From Scolanthus callimorphus (lineage: Eukaryota > Cnidaria > Anthozoa > Actiniaria > Edwardsiidae), in contig CM066914.1 in the NCBI GenBank assembly GCA_033964015.1, positions 20,681,023 through 20,745,022 on the forward strand: 64,000 nt of DNA. Reading direction: 5' to 3'. The position numbers and the translations under genes are program-made. The notes under the pieces were generated by a model. It saw only the letters and a program-made list of their open reading frames with translations, was not told the DNA's origin and did no database searches. Below are positions 46,801 through 53,435 of the stretch, piece by piece (within the stretch, counting starts at the first letter, position 1; each line of letters starts with the position of its first letter).

Positions 46801-49800
46801 GTATAAAAATAAATACGCTTTTAGCAACAAATCGGAGGTAGTATGCTAGTGAGTTCCTACTAGTTTTCGTTTGGTACGAGTCACATAGTCACTTATTATT
46901 GACTTATAGAAAACTTGAATCGTAGTTGAGAAAGGCAAATTACCACCAGCCCAGCACTTTACCTCGGGGTAGTTGTTTGTTATATAGAGCAAAACCTCCG
47001 CTACAAGTTCACAGTTGGCCTCAGGTGAGTTCACGGCAGTCTGGTTGATCGGTGGAGGTGGCTGAAAACGCAAGTTTAAAGAGTGGGAGCAATTATTTCT
47101 TGCAAACTGAGTGTGAACCGTTTTTATATGACACGCGATCACTCGACATTCTTCATGCAATACTCTCACTCGCATTGTCCCCACGTGAGTGACATAATGA
47201 TGTTCCTTTTGGCGAGTGGAGCAGCTGCTTACCATGGGACAACACAGGAAACTGTTTTTCACTATTCCATGGGCTTACATGCTCAAGACGGACGGGACAA
47301 CATGGGAAACTGTTTTCAACTATTCCATGGCCTTACATGCTCAAGACGGTCCATTAGGGACCATCATAAAACTCTCAACCACATTGCCCCCATCAAAGAA
47401 TGTGACATAATGATGTTCCTTTTGGGGAGCGTGAGCAGTACTCACTATGGGAAAAACATGGGAAACCTGTTTTCAACTATTCCATGGGCTTACTTGATCA
47501 AGACGGTCCCATCATGGCACTTTCACCCACAGTGTCCCCATCAAAGTGAATGACATTAGATGTTCCGAGTGTGAGTAGCATTCACCATGGAACAACATGG
47601 AAAACTGTTTTTCCTTATTCCATGGCCTTACATGCTCAAGACGGTCCAGAAGGGACCATCATGAAACTCCCACACACCCACATTGCCCCCATTATTGTGA
47701 CATAATGATGTTCCTTTTGGGGAGCGTGAGCAGTACTCACCATGGGAAAACATGGGAAACTGTTTTCAACTATTCCATGGCCTTACATGATCAAGACGGT
47801 CCCTTAGGGACCATCATGGAACTTTCACTCAAATTGTCCCCTCAAAGTGAGTGACATAATGATCTTCCTTTTGGGGAGCGTGAGCAGTACTCACCATGGG
47901 AAAAATGGGAAACTGTTTTCAACTATTCCATGGCCTTACATGATCAAGACGGTCCCTTAGGGACCATCATGGAACTTTCACTCACATTGTCCCCCTCAAA
48001 GTGAGTGACATAATGATCTTCCTTTAGCGAAAGTGTAAGCAGTACTCACCATGGACAACATGGGAAACTGTTATTCACTAATATTCCATTTCTTACATGA
48101 TCAAGACGGTCCCTTAGGGACCATCATTGAACTCTCACTCACATTGTCCCCCTCAAAGTGAGTGACATAATGATGTTTCATTTGGGGAATGTGAGCAGTA
48201 CTCACCATGGGACAACACAGGAAACTGTTTGTCACTATTCCATGGATAATATTCCATGGCCTTATGGTCAAAGTGAATGACATTAAGATGTTCCATTTGG
48301 CAGGGCGTCTGGCAGATCGCGGGAAAAAAAACAAATTTCGCGGGATTTTTAGGTTGAAATTCGCGGAAAAAATAGCCAATTTCGCGACAGAATTCGCGGA
48401 AAACGGACGATTTCGCGAAAAAAAAAAAACGATTTCGCGGGATTTTTTAGGTTCAAATTCCTGGGAAAAAAGCGGCAGATTTCCGCGGAAAAAACGGCTG
48501 ATCGCGTGTGAATTTACAACCAAATTTCGGAGAAAATGGTCGCGTGATAGAATTTAAATTTAACTTACGTTTTAATGAAAAAACGAATGTACAACTTAGT
48601 CACTTTGTCGCGAAATATTGTGATCATTGGTTGAGGCAATTACTATTGTGTGTTCCTAGGAATGGTTTTATATAACAAAGGTCATCATTTGCTATTCCAA
48701 CAACAATGCGCTGAGAAATGCGCCAAAAGGAACACTTGTTACATCTTGGCTAGTATCCAGTTTTCGCGAAATTTAGAACGCCGGTTGTTTGAATGTTGTT
48801 GTACTCGAGTCAGTGGCGAAAAATGCGAGCTAAATTTGCAGGTTTACCTTGGCAAGTAGATAACTCCGAAAGCCGAAACGAGTTTCAAATATGCTGTGTC
48901 ATTATGTATCTTAAGATTTATAGCAAATTCTTACGGATTTCGCGTGCTTTGGTATATTTCGCGGGATTTCGCGGATTTACCAAAATTTCGCGGGTCCGCG
49001 ACCGCGCGAAATACCAGAAGGCCTGCTTGGGGGAGTTTGAGTAGTACTCACCATGGGACAACATGGGAAACTGTTTTCCTTACTCAATGGGCTTACATTC
49101 TCTAGACGGTCACTTGAGGACCATCATGAAGCTCTCACTCACATTACCCCGATAAAAGTGAGTGACATAATGATGTTCCTTTGGAAAGTGTAAGCAGTAC
49201 TCACAATGGGACAACACAGGGAAACTGTTTTTCACTATTATATTGCCATACGTGATCATGAGGGTCTCATGAAACTCTCACCCACATTGCCCCATCAAAG
49301 TAAGTGACAACGATGTTCCTTTTGGGGAGCGTGAGCAGTGACTCACCATGGGAAACTGATACGCTAATATTCCATGGGCTTAAATGTTCAAAACGGTCCC
49401 TTGGGGACCATCATGGGAACTCTCACTCACTTGTCCCCAAAAACGTGAGTGACATAAAGATGTTCCTTTGGGGGAGCGTGAGCAGTGACTCATCATGGGA
49501 AACTGTTATTCACTAATATCAAAACGGTTCCTTAGGGACCATCATGGAACTCTCACTCACATTGTCCAAAATAACGTAAGTGACATAACGATGTGCCTTT
49601 TGGGGAGCGTGAGCAGTGACTCACCATGGGAAACTGTTATACGCTAATATTCCATGGGCTTACATGTTCAAAACGGTCCCTTAGGACCATCATGAAAACT
49701 CTCACTCACATTGTCCCAACAACGAAAGTGACATAAAGATGTTCCTTTTGGGGAATGTGAGCAGTACTCACCGCAGGAGAAGGAGCAGGTGGGTTTGGCT

Positions 49801-51611
49801 TGGAGCGTTTTCCATACTGAGAACCAGGGCCCTTGGCCCTGGGACTCGCCTGGGCAGCATTCTCGTAATTTCTGGCAGGTGGTACTCAGTTACAGGGTGT
49901 AGAAACCCTGGAATAACCAGACTAGGGCAGCTGCATTTTGTAGAGGAAAAGACATGACTGAGGTCCGGTTAACAGGGCATAATCACACAAAACAATGAAA
50001 TACAGGGTGTCAATCAGCGTTTTTAAGTGTACATTTTAGGGGAGCGGGGATGTGAGTAGTATAGTTGGTTTTTGTGGTGGAACACAAATTTTGAGGTGGA
50101 GGTCAAAGCTAGTTGTGGAGTCTCTGATGTCATAGCTTTTTGTGTTATTTGGATGAGCTCTACAATAGACATAGGTTTTTTTAGACGAATGGTGTCATAG
50201 TATTTTATGTTTTGAGTGATACCATAGCCATTTTTAAGACTCTGGAAGATATCATAGTTATTTTAGACTAATAAATAACATCATAGCTATTTTTAAGAAT
50301 CTTGATAACACTGGAAAGAACATCATAGGCAAGTCCTTATAGTTATCATAGCTAATGGCATGTTGCAATTATTGAATACCAATGATTGGAACAGAAAGCT
50401 CAAATGCATTCTGTTCTTTCTGTAACCACTTCCAGAATGGATGGAGTGGAATTCTTTTCATTAAAAAATCGCAATTACAACTTAAAATAAATATATACCA
50501 GTATATATTCAGGTAGCTAAGTTTATAGCTAACCAAGCAAAGTCTATAGCTAACCTAGTGAAGAATCTACTGCTAACCCAGCAAGGTCTGTACAGGTTAC
50601 CTTGCTAATTCTAAAAAGCTAGAAGTAGAGCTAAGTCTATATAGAAATGGAGAGTCAAATATTTTGGTGGGTGGAAATTTACATTGTTGAGGTCTAAATT
50701 ATTGAAAGTATTTTAGTGGGTACACTTCATGAGGGAATTAGCAATTCTGATGCAATGTGAAAAAATCTGTACTCACTTTTTGAAGTATCTGCTGAATTGT
50801 GTGCATCCACAGTAGCACTCATTACTATGACATGAATGTGGCTCCCTGTGTTGAGGAGTTCCTTTAACAGGACCAACAAGAAGTCTGTGTTGATGTCACG
50901 CTCATGGACCTCATCAACAATCACATGGCTCACACCTGGCAATAAAACAAACATTCTTAGACTAATAACTATCGAATAATGGGAACAATCTTTGGGGTAG
51001 TCACAGAAGTGAATCTATTACACTCTGTGACTTCTTATAATGCAGTAGTCAGCCTTTGCTCTCCTTTTATACTATTTTTTTTGTCTAGGGATGGTCTTGA
51101 AATGATTCACCTTTTGTTTCAAAGGCTTCATGATATTGTATATTTCAAGGAAGAAATCACTACATTTCGTCAAAAAGATCCATTACCCAAGGGAACAGTA
51201 GCAAAAGAAAAATGTGTCTTGCACGCGCCATTAATATTTTTTACTGATTTTTATATTTCCGATTTGCACTTTTGTTGTTGTTCAACTATGCGTACTGCAT
51301 CTGTTGGTAGAGCATGGGCTTATGTTGTGCATGAGGTTGGGAGTTCAAACCCTAGCCGGACCAACACTCAGGGTGTTATTCATTCTAAATAATTGAGGAA
51401 TAGTGCTAGCTTTGCTCTAACATCTGCAAATGGTAAACATCGGTTAGGATAAGGATGTAAACTGTAGGTCCCACAATAGAAGAAGAGCCACCATTTTATT
51501 TTCACAGTCATACAAAATCTGCTCTTATCAACAGCATATCTCTGAGTCTCTCCTTACCTAATAACTTTGGGTTGTTTTGCATCTTTCTCAGCAAAACGCC
51601 AGTGGTGCAGA
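28479..51611 (-). CDS. DHX30: DEAH/DEVH-box RNA helicase, DHX30-like, 5' part cut by assembly gap
   Basis: Nineteen exons on the minus strand: 51611-51558 (partial at gap), 50935-50777, 49930-49772, 47061-46963, 46565-46482, 44537-44467, 43355-43225, 41659-41537, 40777-40716, 40561-40493, 39024-38975, 37827-37739, 36038-35945, 34943-34784, 34306-34200, 32651-32536, 31667-31580, 30732-30633 and 28809-~28479. All have GT-AG borders. Together they give about 700 residues: [11 protein letters not shown], motif [16 protein letters not shown], motif III SAT, motif [15 protein letters not shown], motif [10 protein letters not shown], then winged-helix/ratchet and OB-type C-terminal parts. Motif I and any N-terminal dsRNA-binding domain would lie beyond the gap. 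The C-terminus ([25 protein letters not shown]) resembles DHX30 more than DHX9 or DHX29. DHX30 acts in mitochondrial and cytosolic RNA metabolism. Five exons carry single-base frame breaks. Confidence 0.85.
28990..30525. repeat. Higher-order minisatellite in the last helicase intron
   Basis: About 1.5 kb made of ~18-20-base subunits of the type GTGTCAGTGCCGTGACC. These are arranged into higher-order units of roughly 110-150 bp, each marked by ACTGCCTCGACTCGGAAGTG (at about 29310, 29460, 29597, 29730, 29880, 30015 and 30137). It lies between the last two helicase exons. Open frames on the plus strand are by-products of the repeat. Confidence 0.9.
30633..37827 (-). CDS. DHX30: Helicase exons 12-18: C-terminal ratchet and OB-fold region
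   Basis: Seven exons with no frame break. 37827-37739 ([20 protein letters not shown]), 36038-35945 ([18 protein letters not shown]), 34943-34784 ([17 protein letters not shown]), 34306-34200 ([15 protein letters not shown]), 32651-32536 ([15 protein letters not shown] and VGYRT), 31667-31580 ([23 protein letters not shown]) and 30732-30633 ([20 protein letters not shown]). Phases run 2, 0, 1, 0, 2, 0, 1 and match throughout. This is the HA2-OB arrangement that follows the helicase core in DEAH proteins. Confidence 0.86.
31050..31255 (-). pseudogene. Decayed copy of the helicase terminal exon and 3' flank inside an intron
   Basis: Matches 28390-28590 over about 200 bp at ~75% by eye, including the acidic SEEDFEDLL codons, the AAGCTTCATAGG segment and the downstream ATTGGTTACGCCG flank. 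It sits in the intron between the exons ending at 31580 and starting at 30732, on the same strand as the real end of the gene. It has no open frame across its length. Confidence 0.65.
31400..31560. mobile_element. Short relative of the foldback element
   Basis: Begins TAGCCTGCTTGCAGGCGG and contains inverted arms around GGCGCCGTCTTGGATTTTT / AAAAATCCAAGATGGCGCC. It shares its end and the TTTTTATCG block with the 397-bp foldback at 9026-9422. It ends 20 bp before the helicase exon at 31580. Confidence 0.6.
33636..33960. mobile_element. 325-bp MITE with CCAAG target-site duplication
   Basis: Inverted ends GGTGCTTACCATTGGTCA and TGACCAATGGTAAGCACC, flanked on both sides by CCAAG (33631-33635 and 33961-33965). 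The inserted-into sequence is itself a repeat with poly-G and TTTTTTTT tracts that continues on both sides. It lies in a helicase intron. Confidence 0.8.
34912..35437. repeat. Tandem duplication across a helicase exon acceptor
   Basis: Two direct copies of about 265 bp (about 34912-35171 and 35177-35437). Each begins with the first bases of the exon at 34943 plus its acceptor and runs into the upstream intron (shared GTTAGTCTTATTAGCAAAAC and CGATGGAAGCCATATGACGG). They differ by a couple of bases. The outer copy carries an intact-looking acceptor followed by only ~30 bp of exon. Confidence 0.85.
36418..36736. mobile_element. 319-bp inverted-repeat element with G-rich interior
   Basis: Ends TGGCTGATTGCATTTTTAAA and its inverted complement, then CCGCACCG / CGGTGCGG and TTGAGGACC / GGTCCTCAA. 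The interior repeats GGAAATTCCA(A/C)GGG. A partial relative in the opposite orientation starts at 37328 and ends near 37595. Confidence 0.8.
36840..37230. repeat. GACCTCGGTC repeat family, copy 1
   Basis: Contains GCGCTCTGATTGGCT, GCTAATTTCTGT, GGTCTCGGTCAGTATTTTC and GACCTCGGTCACGGTATTTC. Related segments lie at 40180-40410, 44645-44720 plus 45826-46035 (split by an insertion), and 54497-54740. Internal inverted copies of the CTCGGTC phrase suggest a foldback-type element. Confidence 0.6.
38136..38524. mobile_element. MITE with GATCAAACGGTGATGAG termini
   Basis: Left end GGGATCAAACGGCGATGAG. The right end, read inverted, is GCGATCAAACGGTGATGAG. The interior repeats GATGAGAGTT and its complement and has the palindrome TGAACATGTTCAAAG. 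A smaller relative with ATGAGAG and TGAACATGTTCAAAT is at about 35770-35905. Confidence 0.65.
38975..41659 (-). CDS. DHX30: Helicase exons 8-11: motif VI and winged-helix/ratchet region
   Basis: 41659-41537 encodes VSSLTTRW, motif [16 protein letters not shown], then after a missing base near 41570 [10 protein letters not shown]. 40777-40716 encodes [20 protein letters not shown]. 40561-40493 encodes KRRPE and, after a missing base near 40547, [17 protein letters not shown]. 39024-38975 encodes [17 protein letters not shown]. Each one-base correction is exactly what the neighbouring splice phases require (1, 0, 1, 0). Confidence 0.82.
39221..39534. mobile_element. Nested MITE with CGCGGCGATTTTTCTCGC arms
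   Basis: Begins AAGGCCGGTTTACACT and ends AGTGTAAATGGGCCTT. Arms continue through GCGATTTTTGT and GTCGCGGCGATTTTTCTCGC, giving about 55 bp of inverted homology. No coding capacity. Confidence 0.75.
39772..39990. mobile_element. 219-bp MITE with perfect 9-bp target duplication
   Basis: Starts CATTCTCGTACCCACAGCTC and ends with the inverted form GAGCTCTGGGTAAGAGAATG, flanked by GTCCTCAAC at 39763-39771 and 39991-39999. Relatives recur at about 2380-2560, 34449-34540, 53490-53610 and 56325-56503. A 9-bp duplication suggests mobilisation by a Mutator-like transposase. Confidence 0.82.
40921..41484. mobile_element. hAT-like non-autonomous element
   Basis: Ends TACAGTGACCTCT and (inverted) TACAGTGATACCTCT. 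Flanks TTATCCAC and TTGTCCAC form an 8-bp target duplication with one mismatch. Subterminal repeats of GGCCGCTTAATAGAGGT occur at both ends, as in hAT elements. It lies in a helicase intron. Confidence 0.7.
42305..43203. repeat. 52-bp minisatellite, about 17 units, in a helicase intron
   Basis: The unit contains GCACCATAACACTGCGCCAC, CCATGCCCGGAGCACAGCGG and TGCGAGAGGCAA. Most unit-to-unit differences are single-base deletions, plus a C/T change in GCGYCACCC. The array begins only about 20 bp from the donor of the exon ending at 43225. All three minus-strand frames of the unit are open, creating spurious long open frames. Confidence 0.92.
43225..47061 (-). CDS. DHX30: Helicase exons 4-7: second RecA domain, motifs IV-V
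   Basis: 47061-46963 encodes a proline-rich start and [17 protein letters not shown]. 46565-46482 encodes [13 protein letters not shown] (usual form FLPGWxEI). 44537-44467 encodes [19 protein letters not shown], the LPLHS block. 43355-43225 encodes [10 protein letters not shown] and, one base later, [17 protein letters not shown] and YDPENK. The extra base is in GCAAATATT at 43311-43318. The donor after YDPENK (GTGAAC) is weak. Phases are 0, 0, 2, 0 once the extra base is discounted. Confidence 0.82.
43715..43877. mobile_element. Short form of the 12555-13123 inverted-repeat element
   Basis: CCAGTTTCGAATTATCTAC with CTCTACCGCTGAATAGG at left and the inverted equivalents at right, about 163 bp. 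The interior keeps CGGTATTCAC and lacks the LINE insertion present in the 12.5-kb copy. Confidence 0.7.
44733..45809. mobile_element. 1077-bp element with 23-bp TIRs and 9-bp target duplication
   Basis: The left end AAGAGGAGGTCTGTCAGTCT and right end AGACTGACAGACCTCCTCTT are perfect inverted repeats over 23 bp. The flanks GATCCAGAC are identical (44724-44732 and 45810-45818). It splits a copy of the GACCTCGGTC repeat family. I see no transposase frame, so it is non-autonomous. The 9-bp duplication fits a Mutator-like mechanism. Confidence 0.82.
46139..46565. repeat. Tandem array of a helicase exon's 3' half and donor
   Basis: Four direct copies of the ~73 bp that comprise the last ~60 nt of the exon 46565-46482 plus its donor (plus-strand CTCACCTGTTCTGGTAGTAG to CATGATCTCGTCCCATC). 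Copies lie near 46139, 46249, 46359 and 46467, spaced by about 35 bp of GTCCCCCCCC-type linker with GGTCAAAAAATATGG. Only the last is attached to the exon's acceptor side. Confidence 0.92.
47130..49771. repeat. Intron-filling tandem array carrying donor-like sites
   Basis: About 13-14 units of roughly 150-165 bp, each starting (minus strand) GGTGAGTACTGCTCAC, which is the donor of the exon ending at 49772, and continuing through CCAAAAGGAACATCATTATG and GGGACCGTCTTGA. The array runs from that donor nearly to the next acceptor at 47061. An unrelated AT/CG-rich element interrupts it at about 48295-49022. Confidence 0.9.
48295..49022. mobile_element. Insertion inside the intron array, TTTCGCGGGA-rich
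   Basis: Starts near GGCGTCTGGCAGATCGCGGG and ends near CGCGAAATACCAGAAGGCC, weakly inverted to each other. Both ends are rich in AATTTCGCGGGATTT. The array resumes on both sides with the GAGCAGTACTCACC phrase. The boundaries are approximate. Confidence 0.6.
49772..51611 (-). CDS. DHX30: Helicase exons 1-3 (visible): motifs II and III
   Basis: Exon 51611-51558 encodes [17 protein letters not shown] and runs into the N gap. Exon 50935-50777 encodes [18 protein letters not shown] and [11 protein letters not shown]. After that the conserved FSRYFK is one base out of frame (a base is missing near 50795, GCTGAATTGT). Exon 49930-49772 encodes [20 protein letters not shown], then appears in a second frame ([20 protein letters not shown]), implying a missing base near 49867-49872. 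With one base added to each, all phases join exactly (1, 2, 0). Confidence 0.82.
50000..50700. repeat. AT-rich intron sequence with short diverged repeats
   Basis: Contains recurring ATCATAGCTATTTTTA-like phrases at 50130-50350 and GCTAACCAAGCAAAGTCTA-like phrases at 50510-50620. It lies in the intron between helicase exons at 50777 and 49930. No exon is seen. Confidence 0.45.
51290..51480 (+). mobile_element. tRNA-derived SINE
   Basis: Pol III A-box-like TGCATCTGTTGGTAGAGCAT and B-box-like GGGAGTTCAAACCCT at 51339-51353 form a tRNA-like head. A body follows with CCAACACTCAGGGTGTTATT and ACATCTGCAAATGG and the end phrase GTAGGTCCCACAA. Degraded and non-coding. It lies in the helicase intron between 51558 and 50935. 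Confidence 0.7.
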
Positions 51612-51711
51612 NNNNNNNNNNNNNNNNNNNNNNNNNNNNNNNNNNNNNNNNNNNNNNNNNNNNNNNNNNNNNNNNNNNNNNNNNNNNNNNNNNNNNNNNN
51701 NNNNNNNNNNN
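51612..51711. other. Assembly gap of 100 N
   Basis: Exactly 100 N, the usual placeholder for a gap of unknown size. It cuts the helicase exon ending [11 protein letters not shown]. On its right side is a GACAGACA-type simple repeat (51712-51815), a likely reason for the break. Confidence 0.99.
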
Positions 51712-51815
51712 AAACACGACAGACAAAAAGACAGACCAACAGACAGAACAGATGGACGGGAAAGAACAAACAACAAGGACAGACAGGCAGACAAACTCAG
51801 ACAGAGAGACAATCG
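51712..51815. repeat. GACAGACA simple repeat next to the gap
   Basis: Degenerate four-base repeat with phrases ACAGACAAAAAGACAGACC and GGACAGACAGGCAGACA. No coding value. Confidence 0.8.
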
Positions 51816-52145
51816 CCTCCCTCAGGGCTGACAGAGGGGGATGTGTGTAGGTTTGGACCCTTAGCGCGCAATGATCTGGAGTAGATCCAGAAATGTTCTC
51901 GGGGGGGGGGGGGGGACACCATCTGAGTATCGGTTTATTTTGCGCGCACGATTTTGAAAATAAGGTACGAGAAAGAGATTTTTCCGAAAACGATGTAAGG
52001 GAAAATACAGAGGCCTCATGGAAAATCAAGACCCAAAGGCCCAGTATTCTTTCTGGAATATCTACTGTTATGGCGAAGGGGGCAGCACCGCCGGGAGATC
52101 GAGGAAATCCCGTCCTGGAGTTGACGTCCCTGTTTTAATACTTAC

Positions 52146-52403
52146 AGCTTTTAACGGTCTTGAAGTCAAAAGCCGCACTACAGTTCGTGCTAAGGCTAAG
52201 CGACTCGTCATTTTGTGGCGCATCACCATTGGATCGTGGATGCAGACACATACCACTGCCAGTAATTCGCAGCACTCCATCTTCTGAAGTAAACTTAGTA
52301 GTGCACTTCGAGTTCTCCTTACATCGGTGGTACCGTTAGCTGCCAAGAAAACCAAAAAATAAAAAAATAGAACAAGGACCCCCAACATTTGTGTCATCCG
52401 CAT
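52146..52403 (-). CDS. Signal-peptide exon of a secreted lectin-like protein
   Basis: From ATG at 52403 the exon encodes MRMTQMLGVLVLFFYFLVFL, a clear signal peptide, followed by AANG. One base out of frame comes YHRCKENSKCTTKFTS, DGVLRITGSGMCLHP and LSLSTNCSAAFDFKTVK, ending at the donor GTAAG (52145). The SGxCLHP motif with spaced cysteines resembles the ricin-like/beta-trefoil-type repeats common in cnidarian secreted proteins. That family call is from memory of the pattern and is tentative. A base seems to be missing near 52333. Later exons would lie toward the N gap and are not visible. Confidence 0.5.
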
Positions 52404-53245
52404 GTTTTCCGAACTAAAACTAGGAAAACTAGGCTAAACTAGGAAACAGGGGGGGGGGGGGTCTGTTCCGCCGCTAAAATCGATTGAGCCAATCACGGTA
52501 AATCCACTAGCTTCCATCGCGCCGGATCAGATGCGAAGCTTTTTGCTGGACAGGCCCGACAGTAATTATAACCCCTCCCTGCATACTCATTACCGCAATC
52601 GCAGGAGAATGAGTTATGGGAAGCGTCCGCGACTGCGGCGCTGGGTATGCAAGGAGGCTGTGCGTAAAATGTGTCACCGCCACCAGGGGAGGTAGGCGGG
52701 GGCGAAAATCTTTACAGCCGTTTAAAACACGGCACGCCGATAATTACAGCTGTTTCAAGTAACACGCGACTTCGCCGTTGTCGCGAGAGTTTGGCAGTGT
52801 GGGGGTTTTCTGTATGACCATCAATGCAATCCGGGTCCGTGTGAGCCAATCTATCCTTTACTCAATGCATTCGATTGCTTCCTTGCGAGACATGTCACGA
52901 CAAAGCCAATTCACTGCACTAGGCGAAACACAGGCAAGGATCTGATTGGCTTACAATGGTTGATTGACTACAGGAAAAACCCAACTGCCAAAAGCTTCTC
53001 GATGTTTTGAACGCGCTGGGTCGCGTGTTACCTGATATCGGCAACAGCCAGTAACGCAAAAGCGAAAAAACGAAAAGAAAACACAATTAACGATGGGTAC
53101 GAGTCTGATAAATGACCACGAAGGACTCTGGAGCCGGATATTTATAGCACGAGATGAGAAGAATAATGTCCCGAGAAGACAGCTATAACCCTTTGTGACC
53201 CACATTGTGACCCACATCAGCGTCGCAGATACTATTTTTACTTAC

Positions 53246-53432
53246 AAGCATTACCATGGAGACAAAGCCCGCTCCCCACATGCCTGATCACCCCGGTAGA
53301 CTCCATCTTGAAGTGGATGCGAGAGAAACAGCAGTCTGAATGGAACACAATCTTGGTGCCAACTGCTGGATAGGTCACGCCACCAAAAGGATGCAGACAT
53401 TCTTGCTCTTGCGATGCGTTACACAACCAGAC
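53246..53432 (-). CDS. Internal exon with two SGxCLH-type lectin-like motifs
   Basis: Between the acceptor GGTAG (53433) and the donor GTAAGT (53245) an open frame encodes CNASQEQECLHPFGG, VGTKIVFHSDCC, RIHFKME and GVIRHVGSGLCLHG. The two ECLHPxGG/SGLCLHG repeats, each with nearby cysteines, match the motif in the signal-peptide exon at 52146-52403. It lies 5' of that exon, so it belongs either to a neighbouring paralogue or to an exon order broken by assembly. Confidence 0.5.
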
Positions 53433-53435
53433 CTA

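Noticed and set aside
47083..47553. 156-codon plus-strand open frame with repeated HGLTCS-like phrases
   Set aside because: It lies within the intron tandem array of the helicase, on the opposite strand, and overlaps exon 47061-46963 only by its neighbourhood. No support for a gene.
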